This document shows, piece after piece, positions 27,257-35,776 of a DNA stretch of 64,000 nucleotides. The stretch comes from CAVVUC01 sp963751395 (lineage in GTDB: Bacteria > Verrucomicrobiota > Verrucomicrobiia > Chthoniobacterales > Chthoniobacteraceae). The notes under the pieces were generated by a model that was not told where the DNA came from, made no database searches, and saw nothing but the letters and a program-made list of their open reading frames with translations. The translations under genes were made by a program, and so were the position numbers. The stretch is taken from assembly GCA_963751395.1 (NCBI GenBank), contig CAVVUC010000002.1:620001-684000 (forward strand), given 5' to 3'. How positions within the stretch are numbered: the stretch's first letter is position 1; each line of letters opens with the position of its first letter.

Positions 27257-27565
27257 ATGAAAGCAAACAACAACGAAGACGAACACATCTGGGTGAAGGA
27301 AATGCAGCAGCGAATGGCCAGGCTGGAAGAGGAACAGCAGGCAGAATCGGAAGCGGGGAAGCTCCGCCTGAAGGAGGCCCACTGGATGCACTGCCCGAAA
27401 TGCGGCCAGAAGCTGTCACCGGAGAAATGTGGATCGGTGGAGATTGACGTTTGTCCGAGCTGCAAGGGTGTGTGGTTGGACATGGGCGAATTGGGTGCCA
27501 TCGTGGAGAGCGCGGGCCAGGGCAGTTTCTTCCACAGGTGCCTTCGGATTCTGCGTGCGCGTTAA
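27257..27565 (+). CDS. TFIIB-type zinc ribbon protein
   Basis: A 102-residue protein from ATG 27257. A charged helix (residues 5-35, Glu/Gln-rich) is followed by HCPKCGQKL and CPSCKGVWLDMGELGAIVE, the zinc-ribbon family (PF13453 type) with its G-x-W-x-D-x-G-E-L motif. Role unknown; it lies within the stress block and 30 bases before the cytochrome b gene. Confidence 0.8.
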   Translation: MKANNNEDEHIWVKEMQQRMARLEEEQQAESEAGKLRLKEAHWMHCPKCGQKLSPEKCGSVEIDVCPSCKGVWLDMGELGAIVESAGQGSFFHRCLRILRAR

Positions 27566-27595
27566 CCACGGGCCAATCTTTAGCAGCGAACAAGT

Positions 27596-28312
27596 ATGGC
27601 TAAAATACTCGTTTGGGACATCCCCGCCCGGCTGTTGCATTGGGCCTTCGCGGCATCGCTCGGAGCGGCATTGGCCGCCAGCCTGCTGGTAGATAAGGAG
27701 CGGCCCCTCTTTCAACTACACATGTTGCTCGGCATCGTCGCGGTGTTTCTGCTGGTCGTGCGGATAGTGCTGGGGTTGATCGGATCGCGCTACTCGCGGT
27801 TTGCGAGTTTCCCGGTTCATCCACGTGAGTTGGCCAGTTATCTAACCAGTGCCGTCATTTCGAAAACGAAACTCTATGCGGGTAATAACCCCGGATCGGC
27901 GATGGCGGCGGTGCTCATGTTTTTGCTCGTCCCGGCCTTGTTCATCTCAGGCATCGGCTATGGCGGAGAATTCATGGAGGAACTGCATGAGGTGCTCGCC
28001 TGGGCATTGCTTGCGGTCATTGTCATGCACCTCATGGGGTTGGCTTGGCACACGCTTCGGCATCGGGAGAACATTTCACTCGCCATGGTCACGGGCAAAA
28101 AGACAGGACTGCCTGAAAACGCCATTGGCTCGGCCCATGCGGTCTGGGGAATGATTATCCTGATTGTATCCGGCATTTGGATAGCGGCGCTGTTTGCCGG
28201 TCACAACGAACAGGCAACGACGGTAAAACTGCCCGGCCTCGGCGTGTCGCTGTCCCTCGGTGAAAAGGAATCCGGCGAGGGCAAACAGAAGCGTGATCGC
28301 GACGACGATTGA
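27596..28312 (+). CDS. Cytochrome b561 / Ni-Fe-hydrogenase b-type membrane cytochrome
   Basis: A 238-residue protein. ILVWDIPARLLHWAFAASL is the usual start of di-heme b561-type cytochromes, with a His ligand in helix 1. FQLHMLLGIVAVFLLVVRIVLGLIG, ELHEVLAWALLAVIVMHLMGLAWH and the final helix supply the other His ligands. It has four or five helices and a charged Lys/Asp tail. It could feed quinol electrons to the exported rubrerythrin or a c-type cytochrome (inference from position only). The 253 bases that follow contain a 65-codon ORF (28353-28550) with no recognisable features. Confidence 0.82.
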   Translation: MAKILVWDIPARLLHWAFAASLGAALAASLLVDKERPLFQLHMLLGIVAVFLLVVRIVLGLIGSRYSRFASFPVHPRELASYLTSAVISKTKLYAGNNPGSAMAAVLMFLLVPALFISGIGYGGEFMEELHEVLAWALLAVIVMHLMGLAWHTLRHRENISLAMVTGKKTGLPENAIGSAHAVWGMIILIVSGIWIAALFAGHNEQATTVKLPGLGVSLSLGEKESGEGKQKRDRDDD

Positions 28313-28565
28313 TACCACGCATCTGAGGCAACTGATGTAAGCCAGTGATGGTATGACAAAAAATGAAAACCACAATCCGGCCACCGCTAATTATATGCCA
28401 ACCCACCCTCAACCTTTGGTGCCGCCCTCAGCCTCAGATGCACTGGCATCCATGACGGCGGCTGATCCGGTTTCACCTCGGTTTTCCCAGGATCTCGGGA
28501 TTTGGCGCAACATTTTGCTGACCGTCCAGTTAGGCTCGTCGAGATTTTAGCCGCAACGCAAGGCC

Positions 28566-30929
28566 ATGAAAGCAGAATCCCAATCTCGACTCGGCGCGGT
28601 GCTGGAAGCGCCTTGTCTCGTCCAGGCCGCGGTGGCGGAACTGGTGAAGCATCACTCGGTGGAGGCCATTGCCATCAAGGCTGTGGAAGGCAAAATCTCG
28701 GTCGCCACCATCGGGCGTGCTGCCGACTCCGGCGTGCCGGAAAGAATTCACGAGGCGCTGGCCAAAGTGCAGGGGGATTCGACTGCGGAACGCTGCCAAC
28801 TCCTGCAAGCCGATCCCAGTTGCGCGCGGTGCGAACATCCCCTGGCGCCAAGGCCCCAAGCGGGATTCACCGTCACGGAAAGCGCCGGAGCCGTGACCGT
28901 GGCGCGCGTCCACTGTCCTACCGCGCCGAAGTTCTGGCGCTGGCGCGACTTTCCGCTGCCCAAGATTGAGCCACGTCAGGTCAGCGTTCCCGAAGACGAG
29001 TCCGATTTGAATGAATGGAAAGCCCAGGCTGTGGCGGCTGGATTATGCGCGCTCTTTGGGCTGGCTGGCTACTTCACCCCTCAGCCTGTGTGGTCGGTGC
29101 CGCTCTACGCGATGGCCTGTCTGGCGGGTGCCTGGTTCGCTGCCCAGGAAGCCTTTGGCAGGCTCCGCACCTGGACGCTTGACGTTCACTTTCTCATGCT
29201 CGCGGTGGCGGTGGGCAGCGCGGCGGTGGGGGCTTGGGCGGAAGGGGCCATGCTGCTCTTCCTGTTCTCGACGTCCGGAGCCTTGGAGCATTACGCCATG
29301 GGGCGAACCCAGCGGGAAATCCGCTCGCTGTTTCGCACGGCCCCCAAGGTGGCCACCTTGGTGGACGCGGACGGGCATGAAACCGAAGTGGCGGTGGACG
29401 GGTTGCGCGCCGGCCAGCGCCTGCTGGTAAAGCCCGGCTCACTGTTTCCGGTGGACGCCGAAATCCTCAAAGGCAAAACCGCCAGCGACGAATCCAATCT
29501 CACTGGCGAAGCGACTCCGGTGGAGAAGACCGTGGGCGACACCGTGCTCGCGGGCACGATCAATCTATGGGGGGTCGTGGAAGTTACGGTGCTGCGTCCG
29601 GCGAGTGAGAGCTCCCTGCAAAAAGTCATCCGGCTCATTCATGAAGCCCAACATCTCAAGGCGCCGTCCCAGCGGTTCACGGACAAATTCGGCACCCGCT
29701 ACACCTATGCCATCCTTGGGTTGGCGCTGGGGATGTTCTTCTTCTGGTGGCTGGTGATGGAATTGCCGCCGTTTGCCTCCACCGAGGTGACCCGAAGCGC
29801 GTTCTACCGGGCGATGACCCTGCTGGTCGTGGCCTCGCCGTGCGCGCTGGTTCTCTCGATTCCCTCGGCGGTGCTGGCAGCGATCGCCTGGGGGGCCAAA
29901 CGCGGCATCCTGTTTCGCGGCGGCGCAGCCGTGGAAAAGCTATCCGAAGTAACCGTGGTGGCCCTCGACAAAACCGGCACACTCACCACGGGTGAACTAC
30001 AGGTGGAAACCGTGGAAAGTTTTCCACCGGGGCGGGAGGCTGAAATTGCGCAACTGGCTTTTTCCATCGAGCGGCTTTCCACGCATCCGCTGGCGCGGGC
30101 CATTACCCGTCATGGCAAGCTCCACAGTTTGGTTCCGGTTGAATTCAACCACTCCGAGTCCGTGACTGGGCTGGGCATTCGAGCCGACATCGGCGACAGA
30201 AATATCTTCCTGGGTCGCCGCGAGTGGCTGGCGGATGTCCTGCCGCAAGATTCCCGCTGGGTCGCGTTGACGGAGAGCGTCACCACAGCCCAACCGGGCC
30301 TTTCCGAAGTCTGGATCGGCGACGGCGATTTGCTTGGACGGCTGTTGCTTCGTGACGACATCCGGCCGCAATCAGGCCCGGTGCTCGCAACGCTGCAAAA
30401 GTTGGGCGTGCATTGCGTCGTGTTGACCGGTGACCGTCCGGCATCCGCCCAGGCATTGCAGCTCAAGCTCGGGTTGTCCGATGTCCGCGCTGAATTGAAA
30501 CCTGAACAGAAGGTGGAGGCTATCCGCGGTTTCATGGCCGGGGGCAAACGGGTGGCCATGATTGGCGACGGGGTTAATGACGCGCCGAGTCTGGCGGTGG
30601 CGCACGTCGGCGTGGCGATGGGTGCGCGCGGCGCAGACGCCGCCTTGGAGCAGGCGGAAATCGTACTGATGCACGACCGGTTGGAAAACTTCGTGGCCGC
30701 GTTCCGGCTGAGTCAGAACGCCCGAAGAGTCATTCGCCAGAACCTGCTCGTGTCGCTCGGAACGGTGGCCGTGCTCGTCGGTTTCGCCGTCTTCGGGAAA
30801 ATCCCGCTTACCCTCGGCGTGATCGGGCATGAAGGCAGCACAGTGATTGTCGTATTGAACAGCCTGCGATTGCTGTTCATGAAGGCCAAACAAATCCCGG
30901 AAAACGCAAACCCGCAGGAGGGGAAATGA
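28566..30929 (+). CDS. Heavy-metal P1B-type ATPase (P1B-4-like)
   Basis: A 787-residue metal-exporting ATPase. Visible motifs are LTGEATPVEK (actuator), SPCALVLSIPSA (about residue 423, metal path), DKTGTLT (about 467, phosphorylation), GDGVNDAPSLAVA (hinge) and HEGST (about 755) in the last membrane region. SPC plus HEG[ST]T places it in the P1B-4 group (Co, Zn or Fe(II)), rather than the Cu (CPC) or Zn/Cd/Pb (CPC) groups. The N-terminus has a degenerate HMA-like region and CARCEHP, not a standard CxxC metal domain. The stop overlaps the next ATG. Confidence 0.9.
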   Translation: MKAESQSRLGAVLEAPCLVQAAVAELVKHHSVEAIAIKAVEGKISVATIGRAADSGVPERIHEALAKVQGDSTAERCQLLQADPSCARCEHPLAPRPQAGFTVTESAGAVTVARVHCPTAPKFWRWRDFPLPKIEPRQVSVPEDESDLNEWKAQAVAAGLCALFGLAGYFTPQPVWSVPLYAMACLAGAWFAAQEAFGRLRTWTLDVHFLMLAVAVGSAAVGAWAEGAMLLFLFSTSGALEHYAMGRTQREIRSLFRTAPKVATLVDADGHETEVAVDGLRAGQRLLVKPGSLFPVDAEILKGKTASDESNLTGEATPVEKTVGDTVLAGTINLWGVVEVTVLRPASESSLQKVIRLIHEAQHLKAPSQRFTDKFGTRYTYAILGLALGMFFFWWLVMELPPFASTEVTRSAFYRAMTLLVVASPCALVLSIPSAVLAAIAWGAKRGILFRGGAAVEKLSEVTVVALDKTGTLTTGELQVETVESFPPGREAEIAQLAFSIERLSTHPLARAITRHGKLHSLVPVEFNHSESVTGLGIRADIGDRNIFLGRREWLADVLPQDSRWVALTESVTTAQPGLSEVWIGDGDLLGRLLLRDDIRPQSGPVLATLQKLGVHCVVLTGDRPASAQALQLKLGLSDVRAELKPEQKVEAIRGFMAGGKRVAMIGDGVNDAPSLAVAHVGVAMGARGADAALEQAEIVLMHDRLENFVAAFRLSQNARRVIRQNLLVSLGTVAVLVGFAVFGKIPLTLGVIGHEGSTVIVVLNSLRLLFMKAKQIPENANPQEGK

Positions 30930-31738
30930 TGGCCATCAATAACCGACACCGTCTACTGCTGCGCGTCAGCGCCGTGGTTGGGGTGGTTGTATGCGCAAAA
31001 CTCGTCGTTCATTTCCTCGGGTGGGAGATTATTTCCATCAACCCACTATTCTCCGGGATTGTGGCTGCCAACGTCTTCCTAATGGGGTTTCTTCTGAGCG
31101 GCGTGCTGACGGATTTCAAGGAAAGCGAGCGTCTTCCCGGCGAGTTGAGCGCCTGCTTGGAGAATCTGGCGCAAGAAGTGTCCGGCATTAGAATGGCAAA
31201 ACCGGAAGCCAAAGTTGGCCCGTGTCTGGTTCTGCTCTCGCAATTGAGCCGGGACATTCTGAGCTGGTTCCACAAGAAACACCGCACGGCGGAATTACTG
31301 GAGCACCTGAATGATTTGACCCCTCAGTTCGCAGCGATGGAACAATGGACTCAGGCGACCCTGGTGGCGCGATTGAAGCAGGAGCAAAGTAATCTTCGGC
31401 GCGCCATTACACGCATTCACACGATTCGAGAAACGTCCTTTATTTCCTCAGGGTATTTGCTCGCCGATCTCGTTACCATCCTGCTTTGCCTGGGGCTGAT
31501 ATTCGCAAGGATCGAGCCTTTTTACGAGTCGTTGTTCTTCGTCAGTGTTATCTCGTATTTGATGATCTTCCTCCTCATGCTAATCCGGGATCTGGACAAT
31601 CCGTTCGGTTACTATGACCGATCTTCTGGTGAAGACGTCTCCCTCAAGCCACTTGATGACACAGTGGGGCGACTTGCACAACTCGCCAGCGTCGAAGACT
31701 CTACACCCAAAGGCTGTGCCGAACGCGAAACCGATTGA
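30926..31738 (+). CDS. Four-helix membrane protein, bestrophin-like (DUF4239-type)
   Basis: A 270-residue protein with two hydrophobic helices near the N-terminus (about 12-28 and 42-60), a central charged helical region (about 70-165) and two helices near residues 175-215. RDLDNPFGYYDR after the last helix resembles the DLDxPF motif of bestrophin-like DUF4239 proteins. It is coupled to the ATPase gene by a 4-base overlap. The function, perhaps ion conduction or sensing, is unproven. Confidence 0.6.
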   Translation: MMAINNRHRLLLRVSAVVGVVVCAKLVVHFLGWEIISINPLFSGIVAANVFLMGFLLSGVLTDFKESERLPGELSACLENLAQEVSGIRMAKPEAKVGPCLVLLSQLSRDILSWFHKKHRTAELLEHLNDLTPQFAAMEQWTQATLVARLKQEQSNLRRAITRIHTIRETSFISSGYLLADLVTILLCLGLIFARIEPFYESLFFVSVISYLMIFLLMLIRDLDNPFGYYDRSSGEDVSLKPLDDTVGRLAQLASVEDSTPKGCAERETD

Positions 31739-31856
31739 TAATCCCGGAGTTAAAAATCGGCGACATTCAGGGCGAAAGAAGGGATCACGATGCTGACGAT
31801 GGCTCCCCCCTTTGCTGCTGGCGCTATGCTTTCTCAAACGGTAGCATCCGCTCACG

Positions 31857-32534
31857 ATGCGCATCCTAGTGGCAGAAGACGATGCAAAACTGCGATCCCA
31901 CCTCAAGAACGCGCTCACTGAGGTTGGATACGCAGTCGATGATACGGCCGACGGCGAGGACGCCCTGTGGCTCCTCCGCGAACACGAATACGACGCGGCA
32001 GTCCTCGACATCTCGATGCCGGGGCGCGACGGAGTGACCGTCACGCGGATGATCCGGGCCGCAGGCCAAAGTCTTCCGGTGCTTCTTGCCACGGCCCGTG
32101 GAGATCTGCGGGATAGGGTCGGCGGTCTTGACGCCGGTGCTGATGACTATCTGGTAAAGCCGTTCTCGGTTGAGGAACTCCTCGCCCGGCTTCGCGCCGT
32201 ATTGCGCCGCCGCAGGCCGGACATGAGCGATCAACTGCGCGTGGCGGACCTTGAAATCGACCTGCGCTCCAGAACAGCGAGTCGTGCGGGACAGGAAATC
32301 GTCCTGACCAACCGGGAGTTCGCACTTCTCGCCGCCCTGGCAGAAGCCTCCCCACGCCCGGTTCCCAAGACGACGCTGATCGAACGCGTCTGGGATCAAC
32401 ACTTCGATTCGGGAACCAACGTGCTCAATGTTTACATCAACTACCTGCGCAAGAAGATCGACCTGCCCGGCATGAAGCCGCTGGTCCATACGCTGCGAGG
32501 AATTGGTTTCGCGCTTCGGGAGGGAGAATCATGA
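31857..32534 (+). CDS. OmpR/QseB-family response regulator
   Basis: A 225-residue regulator. The receiver has Glu7-Asp8-Asp9, phospho-acceptor Asp51 (AAVLDISMPGRDG), Thr79 and Lys101 (DDYLVKPF). The C-terminal winged helix (from about residue 128) shows LTNREFALLAALAEASPRPV and NVLNVYINYLRKKID, typical of OmpR DNA-binding domains. The ATG lies in TCACGATGCG at 31857. It overlaps the sensor kinase gene and precedes the CDF gene, so metal-responsive control of the block is likely. Confidence 0.93.
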   Translation: MRILVAEDDAKLRSHLKNALTEVGYAVDDTADGEDALWLLREHEYDAAVLDISMPGRDGVTVTRMIRAAGQSLPVLLATARGDLRDRVGGLDAGADDYLVKPFSVEELLARLRAVLRRRRPDMSDQLRVADLEIDLRSRTASRAGQEIVLTNREFALLAALAEASPRPVPKTTLIERVWDQHFDSGTNVLNVYINYLRKKIDLPGMKPLVHTLRGIGFALREGES

Positions 32535-33574
32535 AATTTCGGATGCGGCTTGCCGCCTGGTTCGGTTTTTCGCTCGCCGCGTTGATAGCCCTGCTGATGC
32601 TGACGGCTCACTGGCATCTCGATGAGGAACTGCGCAGGGATCGCTGGGATCGCTCTCACCCGAGCTACCCGAATTGGGTGATTCACGGCAGTTTTACAAA
32701 CGAAGAGGTTCACGACATTCTTGGCGAACTGACGAAAGTGTGGCTCTGGGTGGGTATTCCGGCGGTCATCATCGCGTTGTGGATTGGATTTCTCCTGGCC
32801 CGGCGCTCCGTGCGCCCAATCCACACAATCAACCGTGAACTCAGTCTTCTTGAAGCCCGCTCGCTGCGAAGGGGAATCGCAGTGCCGGAGAATGACGCGG
32901 TGCTGTCCGACCTGGTCCGACACATCAACCTGCTCCTCGAACGCGTGGGAAATGCCTACCAGAATCTCGATGAATTTTCCTCGAAAGTATCCCACGAAAT
33001 CCGCACGCCACTGACGCTTCTGCGGATGAAAATCGAGCGGTCTGCCGCGGAACTGCCGCCTGTGCTTTCGGAGGAGTTGCAGGAGGAACTGGCGCGGCTG
33101 TCGCGCCTTGTCGAGCACTCGCTACTCGCGGCCAAGGCGGAAAGCGGACAGGTGAAGCCCGAGCTTGCCCGGGTGGATTTCACCGGGCTGCTCGAAGACA
33201 TACGCGAGGGCTATGCTCTGCTCGCAGAGGAACGGGGTTTGGATTTTCAATGGAGGGTGGAGAATGGTCTTGTCGCCGTCACTGATGCCGGACTCCTGCG
33301 CCAGATCCTGCACAACCTTCTCGGCAACGCCCTTCGCTACGCCCGCTCGAAAGTCCGGGTGCGCGCCCGTGTATCGCCCAGTTCCCTGGTCGTGACGATC
33401 GCGAACGACTTCGACAACACCACCAAGGCCGACCCGGGAACCGGCCTTGGCCTGCGATTGGTCCGAAGTCTTTCTTCAACTCTGAACCTTCGTTTTCGAC
33501 AACACCAGAACAGCACCACCTTTGCATCCAGACTACAACTGACGGACGCGATCCGTGCCGACGCCAGAAACTGA
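32531..33574 (+). CDS. Membrane sensor histidine kinase
   Basis: A 347-residue kinase. The first membrane helix (about residues 11-27) and second (about 74-94) flank a short periplasmic loop with several His, Asp and Glu residues (HWHLDEELRRDRWDRSHPSY) that could bind metal. A HAMP-like linker leads to the H-box VSHEIRTPLTLLRMKIE, N-box NLLGNALRYAR and G-box GTGLGLRLV. The small loop is typical of CusS/QseC-like sensors. The ATG overlaps the regulator stop. Confidence 0.92.
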   Translation: MKFRMRLAAWFGFSLAALIALLMLTAHWHLDEELRRDRWDRSHPSYPNWVIHGSFTNEEVHDILGELTKVWLWVGIPAVIIALWIGFLLARRSVRPIHTINRELSLLEARSLRRGIAVPENDAVLSDLVRHINLLLERVGNAYQNLDEFSSKVSHEIRTPLTLLRMKIERSAAELPPVLSEELQEELARLSRLVEHSLLAAKAESGQVKPELARVDFTGLLEDIREGYALLAEERGLDFQWRVENGLVAVTDAGLLRQILHNLLGNALRYARSKVRVRARVSPSSLVVTIANDFDNTTKADPGTGLGLRLVRSLSSTLNLRFRQHQNSTTFASRLQLTDAIRADARN

Positions 33575-33578
33575 TTCC

Positions 33579-34523
33579 ATGAACATCACCACCAAGTCCG
33601 AAACCGATCGCAAGGCAATGAGCTTTGCGATGAACCTGTCACTCGCCATAGGGCTGCTCATGTTCGTGATGAAGGTGGGGGCCTATCTGCTCACAGGCTC
33701 CGCCGCCATCCTGAGCGACGCCGCCGAGTCGGTGGTGCATGTGGCCGCAGTCATCTTCGCTGCTTACAGTCTGCGGTTGTCCTACCAACCCGCAGACGAG
33801 GACCATCTTTACGGCCACGCCAAAATTTCGTTTTTCTCTGCTGGTTTTGAGGGGGCAATGATCATCCTTGCAGCGCTCTACATCATTTATGAATCCATCC
33901 ACAAATGGATGACCGGCTTGCAACTCGAGAACCTGGGCGCAGGTGTGATTCTGACTGCGGCAGCATCAGCCATCAACGGCGGACTTGGCGGTTATCTGGT
34001 GTGGCTTGGACGGCGCAAGAACTCGCTCATCCTGGAGGCGAACGGCAAGCATGTGCTGACCGACTGCTGGACGAGCATCGCGGTGCTGGTGGGGCTGGGA
34101 CTGGTGCTGACGACCAAATGGCTTCCCTTCGATCCCATCTGCGGCATCATCATGGCCTGCAACATCCTCTGGTCCGGGGCAGGTTTGATGAAGTCGGCTT
34201 TCGTGGGCTTGATGGATCATGCCGACCCGGTCGCGCAGGCCAAGCTCACAGAGATTTTGGACTGCGAGACGCGGCAGCGTGGTCTGAGCTATCACCATCT
34301 GCGGCATCGCAATCTCGGGGACGCCCACTGGGTGGAGGTTCACCTGCTTTTTCCCGAAGGCTCTTCCCTGAAGGATGCACACCGGAAAGCCACGGAAATC
34401 GAGCAGGTGATTGAAACGTCGCTCGAACCGCGCGCCTACGTCACCACGCACCTTGAGTGCGCATCCGATCACGATATTTTGCATCCCGCCGAAAAAACCG
34501 GGAACGCAAAACCTCGCTCGTGA
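33579..34523 (+). CDS. Cation diffusion facilitator (CDF) transporter
   Basis: A 314-residue metal/proton antiporter. ATG 33579 (MNITTKSETDRKAM) is preferred to a GTG at 33555 that overlaps the kinase gene. TGSAAILSDAAESVVH is the CDF signature of helix 2, and NGKHVLTDCWTS the HxxxD site in helix 5. A cytoplasmic ferredoxin-like C-terminal domain follows (HHLRHRNLGDAHWVEVHLLFP). With the P1B-4 ATPase it gives two routes for divalent metal export. Confidence 0.9.
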   Translation: MNITTKSETDRKAMSFAMNLSLAIGLLMFVMKVGAYLLTGSAAILSDAAESVVHVAAVIFAAYSLRLSYQPADEDHLYGHAKISFFSAGFEGAMIILAALYIIYESIHKWMTGLQLENLGAGVILTAAASAINGGLGGYLVWLGRRKNSLILEANGKHVLTDCWTSIAVLVGLGLVLTTKWLPFDPICGIIMACNILWSGAGLMKSAFVGLMDHADPVAQAKLTEILDCETRQRGLSYHHLRHRNLGDAHWVEVHLLFPEGSSLKDAHRKATEIEQVIETSLEPRAYVTTHLECASDHDILHPAEKTGNAKPRS

Positions 34524-34573
34524 CGGCCTGCTCATTCCTCCAAGCCCTCGCTTGGAAAACGGTGCGGGGGTTC

Positions 34574-35683
34574 TTGCTTCTTATGCGCGACGGCACCACC
34601 GCGCCGCGAGTCCGCAGAAGCCGAGGAGCACTAGCGAGATCGTTCCAGGTTCGGGAACCATATTAACCGCAACATTCTGCCCTCCCAAGAAGTTGCCCAC
34701 CACCCCCAACCCGCCGTTGGCAGCCAGTGCCTCCGGAGTGTTGGGATTCTCGATCAGCGCCTCGCCATACTCATCGTAAAGTAGAGGATCCGACAAGTCG
34801 CCCAGGTATTTGTAAAACTCGTACCGGCGCGTCACCGATTCGTTACCTTCACCCACGTTAACATTGTCTTCCCGCGCGTCGAAACCCGCATTGCCATCTT
34901 GCAGGAGTTGCCACTCAATCTCGATTTCCGTCTCGGGGGGCACCGCCGCATTGCCTAGCACGAGGTCCTCCAAGTGGACGGGCTCCGGATTCTGGATCTC
35001 GATGGTGTAAACTTTCGCCCAAATTGCTTCGCCGAAGAGGGGGTGAGCCGGATCATTCTCATTCGGCGGCGCCTGCACGGCCGCCTGAACGACGAGCAGA
35101 TCGCCCGGGTTCACCGGCTGCACGAGGGTCAAGACCGGCGCCGGAATCTTCACAGTCGTACCGAAAGGGGTGAGAGAGCCGTTACCACCGTCGAGCAGCC
35201 AGCGGTAGGTCGTATTCGTCGGGTTAACATTCAGACCGATCCCGAAGTGGTCGCCAGGCACGGTCCCTGGGTAGCCAGGATAACTACCATTGAAAAGTGA
35301 GTGCCCGCCCGTGTCTGCCATTGATCCAGAGTCAGTGCCAACATCCCAGGTACCGTTGCCACTGTTGTAATGGCCCGCATAGGTCACTGTGGTAATCCCG
35401 GCTGAAGGGGAAGTTACCGTCGGATCGCCATAACGATTGTAAGGAGCGCCGAAAAAGTAAGAGACATCCGAGGGACTGCACCCATCGAGTGTGATTTCAA
35501 AGCCGTGAGCGGTAGAGCCCGTGTCGTTAATCGCATCGAAGTTGCCCAAGGCGCCATACATCGTAACGGCAAGAACTGGGGTGCTGAATGAAATGAGCGC
35601 GAGCGCTGCGGGGAGTAGCAAGGCCTTTGTTTTCATAAACAAAACCTATCTGCTGATAAAAATGCGTCAACGCCAATCTTGCA
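34574..35683. repeat. 1.1-kb direct repeat, copy B
   Basis: Same orientation as copy A (24648-25754), with scattered substitutions and a few indels. The 8.8 kb between the copies holds the rubrerythrin-to-CDF block. Confidence 0.85.
34581..35636 (-). CDS. PEP-CTERM sorted secreted protein, copy B (intact)
   Basis: A 351-residue protein from ATG 35636. The signal peptide ends near LAVTMYG; mature sequence is beta-rich and Asn/Gly/Pro-rich (FDAINDTGSTAHGFEITLDG, YNRYGDPTVTSP). Cysteines are few. The C-terminus VPEPGTISLVLLGFCGLAARWCRR is a PEP-CTERM signal. Function unknown. It is convergent with the CDF gene and is the intact paralogue of the frameshifted copy at 24653. Confidence 0.85.
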   Translation of the reverse strand: MKTKALLLPAALALISFSTPVLAVTMYGALGNFDAINDTGSTAHGFEITLDGCSPSDVSYFFGAPYNRYGDPTVTSPSAGITTVTYAGHYNSGNGTWDVGTDSGSMADTGGHSLFNGSYPGYPGTVPGDHFGIGLNVNPTNTTYRWLLDGGNGSLTPFGTTVKIPAPVLTLVQPVNPGDLLVVQAAVQAPPNENDPAHPLFGEAIWAKVYTIEIQNPEPVHLEDLVLGNAAVPPETEIEIEWQLLQDGNAGFDAREDNVNVGEGNESVTRRYEFYKYLGDLSDPLLYDEYGEALIENPNTPEALAANGGLGVVGNFLGGQNVAVNMVPEPGTISLVLLGFCGLAARWCRRA

Positions 35684-35776
35684 GAAGTTGGATTTTAGCT
35701 TGGCTCCAGCTCAACAACCTCACCGCCGCGACAAGAGCTATATTACCATTACGCAAACGTAATTTGCGCGGCAGGT

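Noticed and set aside
28353..28550. 65-codon frame before the P1B ATPase
   Set aside because: No recognisable motif; could be a chance ORF in the 253-base gap.
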